Assembly: GCF_900069005.2 (NCBI RefSeq)
Contig: NZ_LN831279.1
Location: 2,489,930 to 2,553,929, forward strand
Direction of reading: 5' to 3'
Origin: Paenibacillus sp. GM2
Lineage (GTDB): Bacteria; Bacillota; Bacilli; Paenibacillales; Paenibacillaceae
Length of the DNA stretch: 64,000 bases
The notes under the pieces are model-generated. The model had not been told where the DNA came from. It searched no databases and was given only the letters and a program-made list of their open reading frames with translations. Below are positions 8,611 to 17,739 of the stretch, piece by piece; the first letter of the stretch is position 1, and the number at the start of each line of letters is the position of its first letter. The translations under genes and the position numbers were made by a program.

Positions 8611-9396
8611 TTATTGCGTCATTACCGTCACTGATTCGCGAGGGACCCCCCACCTCTCGCCTAGCAGGTCTTCGATCTGTTTTTCCAGTCCAGAACCGCT
8701 CTTCTTCAGATCCGCTTCAGGAGTCTCAGAGACGGCCCCCTCCTTGTCGGCCATAACGGCCTGCGTCTGGTCATCCAGATTGGGGTTCTCCGATCGATCA
8801 GTCGAGGATGAGGATTTCAAATCAACATCGATCTCCACTTGATGGACTGGCGGGACTGTAATTTTCTTATCGGACTGCCCCTCCTCGTCCCCCTTTGCTG
8901 CTTCACTCTCCGAAGCCATGACCACCTCAACTAAAGAGTAGACTAATTGCTTCGACTGGGCAGGGAACTCAGATGAATTGCGGGAATCCTGAGTTTCATT
9001 GACGAGCTTGACGGTAACGCGGCTAACGGGATGGCCTGTCTCCTGTTCTATCGACTGCTTCATCTGTCGGGCTGCCTCCTCCGCCGTCCATTGGAGAACT
9101 TCGGCTTCCTGCTTTTGTCTCATCTCCTCGCCTTGGCGCAAGATTGCCAGCGTACTCTGCTGCGTGTTACTGCTGTTTGAATCGTTCAGGTTATCCGCAA
9201 GCGCGATCTCTAACTTCTGCTTGGCTTCCGGTGTAAAGATGCGAACTACAGGAGCAATTAGCGTTAGCAGAATCAACAGGCTGACCACAAAGCGGACATA
9301 ACGTTCCATCGCCCGATTCGGCAGGAGCAGGTCAATGAAGACCGCGAACAGAACAATAATAATGATTTGCTTCAGCCACTCCCCCAGGAAGTCCAT
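8611..9396 (-). CDS. spoIIIAF: Stage III sporulation protein AF
   Basis: The 261-residue product begins MDFLGEWLKQIIIIVLFAVFIDLLLPN and has two N-terminal membrane helices (about residues 9-25 and 33-52), followed by the ring-type extracytoplasmic domain (EAARQMKQSIEQETGHPVSRVTVKL). The C-terminal extension, residues about 165-240, is rich in Ser, Glu, Asp and Lys and is longer than in B. subtilis SpoIIIAF (about 206 residues). It ends in LEKQIEDLLGERWGVPRESVTVM, which resembles the short C-terminal motif of the family. It lies between spoIIIAE and spoIIIAG with short spacers. Confidence 0.9.
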   Translation of the reverse strand: MDFLGEWLKQIIIIVLFAVFIDLLLPNRAMERYVRFVVSLLILLTLIAPVVRIFTPEAKQKLEIALADNLNDSNSSNTQQSTLAILRQGEEMRQKQEAEVLQWTAEEAARQMKQSIEQETGHPVSRVTVKLVNETQDSRNSSEFPAQSKQLVYSLVEVVMASESEAAKGDEEGQSDKKITVPPVHQVEIDVDLKSSSSTDRSENPNLDDQTQAVMADKEGAVSETPEADLKKSGSGLEKQIEDLLGERWGVPRESVTVMTQ

Positions 9397-9423
9397 ATTG
9401 CCTCACCGCCTTACCTCAGTTCC

Positions 9424-10614
9424 TCATCTCATCATCACCGTCACATTTCCCGCAGTCAGCATAATTGTGATCGCCAGGAAGAACATCAGTCCCACTGCGG
9501 CCAAGGCCGCGAATACGTATATCATGCTCTTGCCGATCGTATCGAGACAAGTCACAATCGGCGCATCTCCAAGCGGCTGCATCACCGCTGCAGATAGATT
9601 GAAGATTAATGCGAGAACCAATATTTTAATGGCTGGAAAGGCACATAAGAATAACAGGATGATTACCCCAACCAGACCGATTGAATTTTTGACAAGCAGC
9701 GAAGCTGAGATCACGGTGTCGGTGGCATCAGCGAACACCTTCCCAACGACCGGAACGAAGTTTCCGGTTAAATACTTCGCCGTCCGCAGCGTTACGCCAT
9801 CGACGACGGAGCCCGCGATCCCTTTGATCGATATGACGCCAAGGAATACGGTTAGCAGGATGCCCAGCAAGCTCATGCTGATCGTTCGCAGCAAATTGCC
9901 AAGTTGGGTCAGCTTATACTTGTCTGATAAAGTGCTGACGATATGCAAAACCGCCGAGAAGAACAATAATGGAAATACCACGGTATGAACCAACGTGCCT
10001 ACGGTATGAACCATAAATACAACAAGCGGATGAGTCACCGACACTGTTGCCACATTTCCCATGGAAGCAAGTAAGGTGAAGAGCAGCGGGACCATCGCCA
10101 TCATAAAGTCAATCATCCCGGTAATCGCCTCCGTGGCGTAATTAATCGCTACATGGAAGCTATTGATCGCCAGCACCAGGATGACCATGAAGCAGATCGA
10201 GTACGCGACCTTGCTCACTTGCTTTCGCTCAAATGCGGATTGCAGCGTCTCCAGTATCATGCTGAAGATCGACAGAAGTACGATGGTGACCAGGATATGT
10301 CCGTTGTACAGCACTTCATGCCACATATATCGCATCAGACCTAGGAAGCCTGTCTTTAAGGAAAATCCCTGATCTTCCTGGACCAACATGTCCATAAAAG
10401 AGGGAACCTTCTGATCGGGAAAAAAACCGCCATACTCCTTCATCAGCTTCTGCCAATAAGATTCCACTTCATCCGTCGGCAATTGTTCGGCCTGTCGTTC
10501 AATCCAGCTGTTGTCTGGCCCTTCTGCCATGACTCGGATCGGCCACAGGATTAAAAAGCCCAGGACGAGCAGGATCAGCGTCCTATGTGCAAAGCTCAAT
10601 TGTATTGATCTCAT
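9424..10614 (-). CDS. spoIIIAE: Stage III sporulation protein AE, polytopic membrane protein
   Basis: SpoIIIAE is a multispanning membrane component of the mother-cell to forespore channel. The protein is about 396 residues, with a probable signal or first membrane segment (LILLVLGFLILWPIRVMA), a region after it containing WIERQAEQLPTDEVESYWQKL, then at least seven hydrophobic segments from residue 95 to the C terminus. The conserved region GITGMIDFMMAMVPLLFTLL-like and TAKYLTGNFVPVVGKVFADATD support the assignment. ATG 10614 is favoured because AAGGTGGGACCTGAG precedes it; a GTG at 10626 lies inside that site. Spacing to spoIIIAD is small. Confidence 0.92.
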   Translation of the reverse strand: MRSIQLSFAHRTLILLVLGFLILWPIRVMAEGPDNSWIERQAEQLPTDEVESYWQKLMKEYGGFFPDQKVPSFMDMLVQEDQGFSLKTGFLGLMRYMWHEVLYNGHILVTIVLLSIFSMILETLQSAFERKQVSKVAYSICFMVILVLAINSFHVAINYATEAITGMIDFMMAMVPLLFTLLASMGNVATVSVTHPLVVFMVHTVGTLVHTVVFPLLFFSAVLHIVSTLSDKYKLTQLGNLLRTISMSLLGILLTVFLGVISIKGIAGSVVDGVTLRTAKYLTGNFVPVVGKVFADATDTVISASLLVKNSIGLVGVIILLFLCAFPAIKILVLALIFNLSAAVMQPLGDAPIVTCLDTIGKSMIYVFAALAAVGLMFFLAITIMLTAGNVTVMMR

Positions 10615-10631
10615 CTCAGGTCCCACCTTAG

Positions 10632-11021
10632 CTATGTCGGCAGCAGCTTGATGACGGTCTCGATGATGATGCTGATAATCGGAATGGCCAGGACCATAAT
10701 CATGACTTTGCCCGCCAATTCAATCTTTGAAGCAATCCCCTCCTGGCCGGCATCCCTGACAATCTGTGCTCCAAACTCAGCGATGTAGGCGATGCCTATA
10801 ATCTTGAGAATCGTCTTCAGATAGATCATTTGCACACCAGAGGAGGCTGCCAGTTCCTCTAACACATCGATGATTCCGCCAATCTTGCCAATCAGATACA
10901 AGAAGATATATATACCCGTGCTTGCTCCGATCAGGAAGGCAAACATCGGTTTTTGTTCTTTTATAACGAGGATCAGCACTGTTGCTAATAACCCGATTCC
11001 TACAATCTGAATCATTTCCAC
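10632..11021 (-). CDS. spoIIIAD: Stage III sporulation protein AD
   Basis: This small, very hydrophobic protein of 129 residues has four predicted membrane helices and the typical sequence MIQIVGIGLLATVLILVIKE at the start, with LKTILKIIGIAYIAEFGAQIVRDAG in the middle. SpoIIIAC and SpoIIIAD are membrane partners in the SpoIIIA channel complex. It lies ten bases after spoIIIAC and directly precedes spoIIIAE, the conserved order. Confidence 0.93.
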   Translation of the reverse strand: MEMIQIVGIGLLATVLILVIKEQKPMFAFLIGASTGIYIFLYLIGKIGGIIDVLEELAASSGVQMIYLKTILKIIGIAYIAEFGAQIVRDAGQEGIASKIELAGKVMIMVLAIPIISIIIETVIKLLPT

Positions 11022-11031
11022 AGCCGCTCAC

Positions 11032-11235
11032 CTACTGGAACAAGAAGATCGATTTGATCTCCTGGAACAAATTGTCTAGCAGGCGGATGACCATGAACAG
11101 CACGACAACAAATCCGATCAACGTCACCCAATGGGCCATGTCTTCTTTCCCCATCTGCTTCAGTACCGTATGGATCATGGCGATAATGATTCCGATGCCT
11201 GCAATTTGAAAGATTGCGTTCACTTCTATGTTCAT
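11032..11235 (-). CDS. spoIIIAC: Stage III sporulation protein AC
   Basis: The 67-residue product has two hydrophobic helices and the recognisable sequence MNIEVNAIFQIAGIGIIIAM with a following VLKQMGKEDMAHWVTLIGFV. Size and order are as in other spore formers, where SpoIIIAC is a small integral membrane part of the channel complex. It sits between spoIIIAB and spoIIIAD. Confidence 0.93.
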   Translation of the reverse strand: MNIEVNAIFQIAGIGIIIAMIHTVLKQMGKEDMAHWVTLIGFVVVLFMVIRLLDNLFQEIKSIFLFQ

Positions 11236-11292
11236 TGATATGGCACCTCACAATTAGTTTCACCGGTGACAATTGGACAAGGAGACTTGATC

Positions 11293-11811
11293 TCAATACA
11301 TCACAATGACGATAAATGCCCCGAACAGCAGTCCCAAGCTTCTGAACATCTTCTCGTAGCGGCTCTGCTCTTCACGCGCCTCATGCTCCTCGCTTTCCAA
11401 CTGACGGACCGCTGTGGCGATATGTCCAAGCTGGTCCTTACGATCGCTTGTCCCGAGCGTATAACTGAACTGCCTCATAATCTCCTGCTCTGCCGTCTTC
11501 ATGGCTGTCGACTTCCAGCCTGCGTCGATCGCGAGCTGCAGCGCTTCCTGCGCTGTACTGTTATCCGGCGGCTTCATATTCTGCGCCGCCCTGAGGAAGA
11601 CGGCTCCGACGGCTCCACCGCTCTGCTCGCCAATTCTGATAAGTGCTTCCGGCAGCGGCGTGAAACCATACATGATCTCGGTCTCCAACCGTTTAAGCGC
11701 GAGAATTAGGCGCCTGATCTGCTGTGGACGGTTGGCGTATTGCCTTGCCTGCACCCATCCGGCCAGCGTTGTAGCGGCTATGACAAGTACAGCTCCCAGC
11801 ATCTTAAGCAT
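11293..11811 (-). CDS. spoIIIAB: Stage III sporulation protein AB
   Basis: The 172-residue protein begins MLKMLGAVLVIAATTLAGWVQA (membrane segment), followed by RQYANRPQQIRRLILALKRLETEIMYGFTPLPEAL-like helices and ends with a second membrane segment (LGLLFGAFIVIVMY). This resembles SpoIIIAB, a type II/IV secretion GspF-like domain protein that works with the ATPase SpoIIIAA. Its start overlaps the end of spoIIIAA by eight bases, indicating translational coupling. Confidence 0.93.
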   Translation of the reverse strand: MLKMLGAVLVIAATTLAGWVQARQYANRPQQIRRLILALKRLETEIMYGFTPLPEALIRIGEQSGGAVGAVFLRAAQNMKPPDNSTAQEALQLAIDAGWKSTAMKTAEQEIMRQFSYTLGTSDRKDQLGHIATAVRQLESEEHEAREEQSRYEKMFRSLGLLFGAFIVIVMY

Positions 11812-12802
11812 CCGCTTCCCTGCCTTTCATTCCCGGATTATAGAGCGGAACCCCTCTTCGCTTGCCATCCCAGAGCCGAAATGACAAGCCTTGATCGCTG
11901 CGCCTCAAGACCACATACATTTGGAAGAAACCTGATTGAAGCAGCCTGGAGAGCGCTGGTCGAGAGTTCAGGTCATCCATGCCCGACCCGTGCGCGGTAG
12001 CTATCACGCGAACTCCTGCGTGCAGCGCCTCCGCCAAAGCCTCAGCATCCTCCGGCCTGCCGATTTCATCAACCACCATCACCTCTGGCGACATGGAGCG
12101 TATCATCATCATCATTCCTTCCGCCTTCGGACATCCGTCCATCACATCGGTACGTGGTCCCACATCATAACTTGGAACACCGTTCATGCTGCCGGCAATC
12201 TCCGATCGCTCATCGACGATCGCCACCTTTAATCCCGGCCACCTCGCCTCCGGATGGCCCCAGGTTCCGCTGCTAATTTGTCTGGCAAGATCGCGGATCA
12301 AAGTTGTCTTCCCGTGCTGGGGTGGCGACAGAATCAGAGTATGGAGCACGCTGTTCTGCTTGAAATCCAGCAGCTGAGGTAATACCGGATCGGCAGCTCC
12401 GCACACCTCACGGGCAATCCGGATGTTAAATCCGCTAATATCGCGGATATACTCCACCTTGCCGGCGCTAAGCACTGTCCTCCCTGCAAGTCCGATTCGA
12501 TGACCGCCTGCAATCGTGATAAATCCACGCCGCAGTTCCTCTTCCATCGTATACATCGAGTGGTTGGTAATTAGATCGAGCAGGTGCTTGCTATCCTGCT
12601 TGTCTGTTCTGAATGCAGCGCCGGCATCCCGGGTCATTCCACCTTCCGCCGTAAGGAAGTAGAATCGCCCCCCCGTGTTGACTTCCAGCGGGCGCCCCTC
12701 GCGAATGCGAATCTCCTCCAATTTTGCAAAGATCGAGGGAGGCAGCTTAAGCAGCAGATGTCGGAGTTTGTCGGGAAATACCATCAACCAATTCGGGTTC
12801 AT
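11804..12802 (-). CDS. spoIIIAA: Stage III sporulation protein AA, ATPase
   Basis: SpoIIIAA is the cytoplasmic ATPase of the channel complex, related to type II/IV secretion ATPases. Landmarks are EEIRIREGRPLEV, the GGHRIGLAGR region, the P-loop SPPQHGKTTLIRDL near residue 175, the Walker B-type VAIVDERSEIAG, and VMVVDEIGRPEDAEAL. The P-loop starts with Ser where GPP is usual (GPPQTGKTT in B. subtilis), a small deviation. I prefer ATG 12802, which is preceded by a GGGGG ribosome-binding site and gives 332 residues, near the family length; ATG 12901 would overlap the sigma-E promoter region. Confidence 0.93.
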   Translation of the reverse strand: MNPNWLMVFPDKLRHLLLKLPPSIFAKLEEIRIREGRPLEVNTGGRFYFLTAEGGMTRDAGAAFRTDKQDSKHLLDLITNHSMYTMEEELRRGFITIAGGHRIGLAGRTVLSAGKVEYIRDISGFNIRIAREVCGAADPVLPQLLDFKQNSVLHTLILSPPQHGKTTLIRDLARQISSGTWGHPEARWPGLKVAIVDERSEIAGSMNGVPSYDVGPRTDVMDGCPKAEGMMMMIRSMSPEVMVVDEIGRPEDAEALAEALHAGVRVIATAHGSGMDDLNSRPALSRLLQSGFFQMYVVLRRSDQGLSFRLWDGKRRGVPLYNPGMKGREADA

Positions 12803-12899
12803 TCTCGTACCCCCAAAGCCTGCTCTTCTTTTTTGAACATGCGCTTTTAGTATTTTCTCTAGAACTAGCTTTGCTTCTAGTGAAGAATATTCATATCTC

Positions 12900-12928
12900 A
12901 TGTGTATGCTTGTACTCGATGATTATGA
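12900..12928 (-). promoter_or_regulatory. Sigma-E-type promoter of the spoIIIA operon
   Basis: On the minus strand TCATAA (12928-12923) lies 15 bases upstream, counted from ATA, of CATACACAT (12908-12900). This matches the sigma-E pattern (ATA in the -35 region, CATACA at -10). Position, about 100 bases before spoIIIAA, and mother-cell expression of the operon in B. subtilis agree. Confidence 0.75.
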
Positions 12929-12939
12929 CGGGGAATCTA

Positions 12940-13206
12940 TCATTTTTTTAAAATACCGATTAAGAGACAACCAACACCTATAGCAATCCATAGCATTTTG
13001 CCCCATGACAGCTTATCCGCCATTCCTGCGAGCCCAATGGAAGTCGTTACAATCAGCACGGTTGGCCCAACAAGAGCCAGGGCCGAGTTGACGGCCAGCG
13101 CCTTATCAACGCGCCCTAGCCTTAGCATAAGCAAAGCTGCCATAATTTCGATCGTTCCTGATAGAATCCGGATCAACGACATACTGGTTACAAATTTATC
13201 AAGCAT
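12940..13206 (-). CDS. yqhV: YqhV family membrane protein (DUF2619)
   Basis: This 88-residue protein has three hydrophobic segments. Its sequence MLDKFVTSMSLIRILSGTIE with NSALALVGPTVLIVTTSIGLAG matches YqhV of spore formers, which is encoded directly upstream of spoIIIAA in B. subtilis as here. Function is unknown. ATG 13206 is chosen because GAGGAGG lies six bases upstream; the longer frame from 13227 would include the ribosome-binding site. Confidence 0.85.
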   Translation of the reverse strand: MLDKFVTSMSLIRILSGTIEIMAALLMLRLGRVDKALAVNSALALVGPTVLIVTTSIGLAGMADKLSWGKMLWIAIGVGCLLIGILKK

Positions 13207-13286
13207 ATGAACCTCCTCTCGTCCCATCGCACTCTCTTATCCATATGCCCAAATATCTTCTTTTATTAGAGGTTGTTCAAAAAGAA

Positions 13287-13324
13287 AGAAGCCGTATAAC
13301 CGATCACTCGGTCATACGACTTCT
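13287..13324 (-). terminator. Intrinsic terminator of the aspartate kinase gene
   Basis: The arms AGAAGCCGTATAACCGA and TCGGTCATACGACTTCT pair over about 17 bases with a 4-base loop; on the minus strand they are followed by TTCTTTTT. The hairpin lies about 45 bases after the stop codon of the aspartate kinase gene. Confidence 0.85.
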
Positions 13325-13368
13325 ACTTCATTTCTCGTCTTATTATATTGAATCGCTTCTATCAGAGC

Positions 13369-14622
13369 CTAGCGGCGATCTTGCGGACCTCCGACGAATA
13401 CCTGACTCTCCGTATCCAAGCCGTAAGCGGTATGAAGGGCCTTAATCACTTCATTCAGCTTCGTGCCTTCGATCACACAGGATACCTTGATCTCCGAGGT
13501 GCTGACCATCTTGATGTTCACACCCTGCTGCGAGATGACTTCGAACATTTCAGCAGCAACACCCGGGTGGCTAACCATACCGGCTCCTACGATTGAAATT
13601 TTGACCAGCCCGTCTTCCGAAGTAACGTCATCGTAAGGAATTTCCGATCGAATCGTACTTAGTACTTTCAGGGCATTCTCACGGTCATCCAGGCCAACTG
13701 TAAAGGAGAAATCGGCTTTGCCGTCTTCTACGCCGCTCTGTACGATAATATCTACGTTAATCTTCGCATCGGCCAGAGAGCCAAATACCTTAGCAAGCAC
13801 TCCTGGAACATGGGAGACTCCCAAAATACTGATTCTTGCTACATTTTTATCATAAGCAATTCCGCTCACCACTACACCTTGTTCCATTGTAGCTTCCTCC
13901 TTCACGACTGTGCCTTCATTATGATTAAAGCTCGAACGAACGACGAGACGAACCTGGAACTGCTTGGCGTATTCAACAGCGCGCGGATGCAATACGGCTG
14001 CGCCTAGATTGGCCAGCTCCAGCATCTCGTCATACGAGATTTCTTTTAACTTGCGAGCATTTTTTACGATTCTCGGATCTGTCGAATAAATTCCATCCAC
14101 ATCCGTATATATTTCACAATAATCTGCAGCTGTCGCTGCAGCCAGCGCCACTGCCGTAGTGTCGGAACCGCCGCGTCCAAAGGTCGTAATCTCTCCCTCT
14201 TCGGTCATCCCTTGGAAACCGGCAACGATGACAATATTGCCCTCGTTCAGAGCCCGCTGCACACGTTCAGGTCGAATATCCGTAATACGCGCTCTGCCAT
14301 GCTCCGCTTCTGTGCGGAATCCGGCTTGCCACCCCGTAAAGGATAATGCCTTACGGCCCAGCTCATGGATCGCGATCGACAACAAAGCGATCGATATTTG
14401 TTCCCCTGTCGTCAGCAGCATATCCATCTCACGTTGTGGCGGATTATCGCTAAGCATATTCGCCTGATCAATCAAATCATCGGTTGTATCTCCCATAGCC
14501 GATACGACAACCATCACCTGATGGCCTTCGTCCTGCTTCTCAATAATCCGCCGGGCGACACGTTTCATGCGCTCAGCATCTCCTACCGAGCTGCCCCCGA
14601 ACTTCATAACATATACTGCCAA
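13369..14622 (-). CDS. lysC: Aspartate kinase, LysC (aspartokinase II) type
   Basis: Aspartate kinase phosphorylates aspartate, the first step to lysine, diaminopimelate, threonine and methionine. Landmarks are VMKFGGSSVGDAERMKRVA at the N terminus, REMDMLLTTGEQ, the GRGGSDTTAVALAAA loop, IYTDVDGIYSTDPR, and two C-terminal ACT domains (SILGVSHVPGVLAKVFGSLA; ISIVGAGMVSHPGVAAEMF). I prefer a TTG start at 14622: GGGAGGGAG lies just upstream and the resulting N terminus matches the family; an ATG at 14670 adds 16 residues without such support. No lysine riboswitch was recognised upstream. It resembles B. subtilis LysC more than ThrD or DapG by overall sequence. Confidence 0.92.
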   Translation of the reverse strand: MAVYVMKFGGSSVGDAERMKRVARRIIEKQDEGHQVMVVVSAMGDTTDDLIDQANMLSDNPPQREMDMLLTTGEQISIALLSIAIHELGRKALSFTGWQAGFRTEAEHGRARITDIRPERVQRALNEGNIVIVAGFQGMTEEGEITTFGRGGSDTTAVALAAATAADYCEIYTDVDGIYSTDPRIVKNARKLKEISYDEMLELANLGAAVLHPRAVEYAKQFQVRLVVRSSFNHNEGTVVKEEATMEQGVVVSGIAYDKNVARISILGVSHVPGVLAKVFGSLADAKINVDIIVQSGVEDGKADFSFTVGLDDRENALKVLSTIRSEIPYDDVTSEDGLVKISIVGAGMVSHPGVAAEMFEVISQQGVNIKMVSTSEIKVSCVIEGTKLNEVIKALHTAYGLDTESQVFVGGPQDRR

Positions 14623-14802
14623 ACTAACTCCCTCCCTGATATCCAACACTCTTTTGCTTCGTTGTCTCATTACATTTTAGTTTCTATTGCTTCAGTAATG
14701 CTTTAAAACAGTATAATACGGAAAACCCGAATGAAGTCAATGCTTTTTGTAGAGATATTTAAGAATTTCCTATTCAAAGGTTGCATTTACATCCGTATAT
14801 GC

Positions 14803-14836
14803 ACAAAAAACTCTCCACCTAATAATAGATGGAGAG
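14803..14836 (-). terminator. Intrinsic terminator of efp
   Basis: The arms CTCTCCACCT and AGATGGAGAG (14811-14836) form a short stem. On the minus strand a TTTTTT run follows at once. The hairpin lies about 50 bases downstream of the efp stop codon. Confidence 0.8.
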
Positions 14837-14882
14837 ATAAATTATCGTTCCACAGCATTTCGCCGTTCTTGACGCCAGAAAA

Positions 14883-15440
14883 CTACGCGCGGGAAATATA
14901 TTTGCCTTCGCGAGTATCGATGAGCAGTACGTCGTCTTCATTGATGAACAAAGGGACTTGAACGTTCAGGCCAGTCTCAACCTTCGCATTCTTGGTTGCG
15001 CCGGTCGCCGTATTTCCTTTGATGCCAGGCTCCGTCTCAACGACTTTCAGCTCGACGCTGTTCGGCAGGTTAATCCCAAGAATCTCACCTTGATAGCTGA
15101 CAATCTTCACGTTCATATTCTCTTTCAGGAAGTTGAGTTCCCATTTCAATTGCTCTTCAGACAAACTGAATTGATCGTAAGTCTCGTTATCCATAAATAC
15201 ATGATCTTGACCGCTAGCATACAAATATTGCACATCGCGGTTTTCGATCAAAGCTCGTCCAATCGTCTCACCGGCACGGAATGTTTTTTCCACGGTGTTT
15301 CCGTTGCGGAGGTTTTTCAATTTAGAGCGAACGAATGCTGCGCCCTTACCAGGTTTAACGTGCTGGAAATCAAGCACCGTATAAATATCGCCGTCAACCT
15401 CGACGGTCAAGCCTGTTTTAAAATCGTTAACTGAAATCAC
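14883..15440 (-). CDS. efp: Translation elongation factor P
   Basis: EF-P relieves ribosome stalling at proline runs. The 185-residue protein has the three-domain EF-P length with [27 protein letters not shown] near the N terminus, the lysine at about position 32 in the loop that is modified in many species, and [16 protein letters not shown] in the second domain. It starts with GTG at 15440, eight bases after AGGAGG. It follows the Xaa-Pro peptidase gene, as in B. subtilis, so the two are likely co-transcribed. Confidence 0.97.
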   Translation of the reverse strand: MISVNDFKTGLTVEVDGDIYTVLDFQHVKPGKGAAFVRSKLKNLRNGNTVEKTFRAGETIGRALIENRDVQYLYASGQDHVFMDNETYDQFSLSEEQLKWELNFLKENMNVKIVSYQGEILGINLPNSVELKVVETEPGIKGNTATGATKNAKVETGLNVQVPLFINEDDVLLIDTREGKYISRA

Positions 15441-15475
15441 TAAAAGAACCTCCTCAAATAGCTTAAAGAATTAAT

Positions 15476-16549
15476 CTACGAAATAATCGTAAAGTCTTTG
15501 CTCGATTCCGTCAAACGACGGTTGCCCTTCTCCGTCATGACGACGTCATCTTCAATCCGTACTCCGCCGAATCCCGGAATATATATTCCCGGTTCAACCG
15601 TCACAACCATACCTGGCTGCAGAACGGTATCGCTTCTCATGGACAGGTTAGGGGCTTCGTGAACCTCCATCCCAAGTCCATGCCCTGTACTGTGCCCGAA
15701 TTGTTCACCATAGCCATAGCGAGTGATGATATCGCGGGCAAGAGCGTCCGCTTCGCGTCCGGTCATACCGGGACGCAGATGCTCAAGCGTATGCAGCTGA
15801 GCTTCAAGAACAATGTCATATATTTCACGTTGTTTGGCATCCGGCGTACCCACCATCACCGTGCGGGTAATATCCGAGCAATATCCACCCAGCAGCGCCC
15901 CGAAATCCAAAGTAACCAGATCTCCACTCTCAATAACCTTGCCGCTGGCAACGCCATGAGGTAGAGACGACCGCACTCCGGAGGCAACGATCGTATCAAA
16001 TGAGCTTGAAGTCGCTCCATTCTTGCGCATGAACATTTCCATCTCAAGCGCCATGTCCTGCTCGGTAACCCCTGGCTTGATTACATCCAGCATATGCAGG
16101 AAGGTGCGATCAGCCAAATCGGCTGCCTGCTTCATAATCGCCAGTTCACCTTCATCTTTGAACGTCCGCAAACCTTCAACCAATCCCTTGACAGGAACCA
16201 GCTCGCAAGGCGCAAGTCCGCTCTCATAGCTGCGGTAGGTCGAGAAGACAACATTGTCCTCCTCGAATCCAAGCCGGTTGATCCGCTCTGTCGCAAGCAG
16301 TTCCTTGACCGTATCCGTAACGACCGGGGCATGCTTCACGATTTCGAACCCTTTGGCCTGCTCTGCGGCCTGCGTAGTGTAGCGGAAATCCGTCAGCAAG
16401 TAAGCCTTCTGCTGCGTAACCAGGACATAACCAGAAGTTCCGGTAAAGCCCGTCAAATAGCGGCGGTTCACATCACCGGTAACTAAAACGGCTTCCACTT
16501 GATGGCTGGCCATCGCTTCGCGGAGCCGAGTAACACGTGTGCTCACCAT
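15476..16549 (-). CDS. Xaa-Pro aminopeptidase, M24 family
   Basis: This 357-residue cytoplasmic metallopeptidase removes N-terminal residues before proline. An N-terminal creatinase-type domain ([28 protein letters not shown]) is followed by the pita-bread catalytic domain. Metal ligands are visible in [53 protein letters not shown]. It is orthologous in position to B. subtilis yqhT, directly before efp. The start ATG 16549 lies after a modest AGGAG site (AAGGAGAG). The gene is downstream of aroQ. Confidence 0.95.
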   Translation of the reverse strand: MVSTRVTRLREAMASHQVEAVLVTGDVNRRYLTGFTGTSGYVLVTQQKAYLLTDFRYTTQAAEQAKGFEIVKHAPVVTDTVKELLATERINRLGFEEDNVVFSTYRSYESGLAPCELVPVKGLVEGLRTFKDEGELAIMKQAADLADRTFLHMLDVIKPGVTEQDMALEMEMFMRKNGATSSSFDTIVASGVRSSLPHGVASGKVIESGDLVTLDFGALLGGYCSDITRTVMVGTPDAKQREIYDIVLEAQLHTLEHLRPGMTGREADALARDIITRYGYGEQFGHSTGHGLGMEVHEAPNLSMRSDTVLQPGMVVTVEPGIYIPGFGGVRIEDDVVMTEKGNRRLTESSKDFTIIS

Positions 16550-16606
16550 AATTAACTCTCCTTAATATCAGCTTTCTCTTGCAAATCCATGCGCATCCTG
16601 CATTCA

Positions 16607-17044
16607 TTACTTGCTCAGATGACGTTTCAATGCCAACAGGCCCATCTCATATCCGAACGATCCAAAGCCGGAAATCTGTCCAATGGCTATCGGCGCAATG
16701 ACAGAATGATGGCGAAAGGCTTCACGTGCATGAATGTTGGATAAATGCACTTCAACCACCGGAAGCTTCACCGTAGTCAGCGCATCATGCAGCGCGTAAC
16801 TGTAGTGGGTAAGCGCCCCCGGGTTAATCAAAATGCCGTCGCATGACCCGTAAGCCGCATGAATCTTATCGATGAGTTCACCCTCATGATTCGATTGAAA
16901 GAACGTGAGGGACAACCCCTCGGTTTCTGCCAGCTTACTCAGCTTGACCTCGATATCGCTTAAACTTTCGGAGCCGTAGATTCCAGGCTCACGAACACCA
17001 AGCATATTCAGGTTAGGCCCGTTCAGCACCAGGATGTTATACAT
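16607..17044 (-). CDS. aroQ: Type II 3-dehydroquinate dehydratase
   Basis: AroQ converts 3-dehydroquinate to 3-dehydroshikimate in the shikimate pathway. The 145-residue length is typical of the type II enzyme. Catalytic regions seen are [18 protein letters not shown] (with the reactive Tyr), [29 protein letters not shown], and [19 protein letters not shown] with the active-site His. It precedes the peptidase gene by about 57 bases and follows yqhR, as in Bacillales (yqhS position). Confidence 0.96.
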   Translation of the reverse strand: MYNILVLNGPNLNMLGVREPGIYGSESLSDIEVKLSKLAETEGLSLTFFQSNHEGELIDKIHAAYGSCDGILINPGALTHYSYALHDALTTVKLPVVEVHLSNIHAREAFRHHSVIAPIAIGQISGFGSFGYEMGLLALKRHLSK

Positions 17045-17084
17045 CGCTGATCACCCTTCCTTTGATATAACCAGTAACGATACC

Positions 17085-17116
17085 GTTCAAAAAGAGATTA
17101 TCCGTACTTTTCGAAC
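17085..17116. repeat. Short inverted element GTTCAAAAAG...CTTTTCGAAC
   Basis: Ten-base ends GTTCAAAAAG and CTTTTCGAAC flank 12 bases, forming a near-perfect dyad between aroQ and yqhR. The end sequence resembles that of the longer element at 7781-7940, so it may be a minimal member of the same family. Confidence 0.5.
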
Positions 17117-17171
17117 ATGAACCAAAAGTAATTTTAACATAGGAAGGAGTCAATTGAGAAGCTTTTTGTCC

Positions 17172-17714
17172 CTAATGCTGGGGATTCTCCGTAGGCTTCT
17201 TAAGAGGATTCTTGCGCGACTTATCCATCACTTCCTCCGGCTCACGCTTTCTCTCATCCGTGTATTCATGCGCTGCAGAATATCCTACAAAGAGCCCCCA
17301 TAGCAAATAGAGACAAAATTCACTAATGATCGTATTCATAGACAGCTTGCGGAGCGGATCCATTAAATGCAAGGCCGGGCCGGCCAGAACAAACAGAATT
17401 ACCCACCAGACAATACCATAGAGAATGCCCGGCAGCGGACCGCTAAACTTGCGGAAAAGAAGCACGTAGATCAGAGTGGCCAGAAGCGAAAAGACGATAA
17501 AAGCCCCCCAGCCGACATAATATCCAGGTTGGCTTTTCAAGAATTGGCTTTTGAAAAAAGGCTCCACCATAAATCCGGGAACGACCGTCGTTAAGCGCAT
17601 AAAATAAAAAACTCCCTTGATTCCCCCCCAGATTAGCCCACCAAACAAACCGATCTCTAATGTAAACATCCAAATATTCGTCCCATTTTTAGGGTTATGA
17701 CCTTGCGGGTCCAT
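17172..17714 (-). CDS. yqhR: YqhR family membrane protein
   Basis: The 180-residue protein has four predicted hydrophobic segments (about residues 18-38, 67-85, 95-115, 128-148) and a basic C-terminal tail (ERKREPEEVMDKSRKNPLKKP). Sequence and location between yqhQ and aroQ agree with YqhR of Bacillales, a conserved membrane protein of unknown function. The ATG at 17714 follows a GGGAAGA site. Confidence 0.8.
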   Translation of the reverse strand: MDPQGHNPKNGTNIWMFTLEIGLFGGLIWGGIKGVFYFMRLTTVVPGFMVEPFFKSQFLKSQPGYYVGWGAFIVFSLLATLIYVLLFRKFSGPLPGILYGIVWWVILFVLAGPALHLMDPLRKLSMNTIISEFCLYLLWGLFVGYSAAHEYTDERKREPEEVMDKSRKNPLKKPTENPQH

Positions 17715-17739
17715 ACAGCATCTTCCCTTCTCTTAACAA

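Noticed and set aside
14623..14760. Possible lysine riboswitch before the aspartate kinase gene
   Set aside because: The gap is too short and no L-box conserved sequence or terminator was found.
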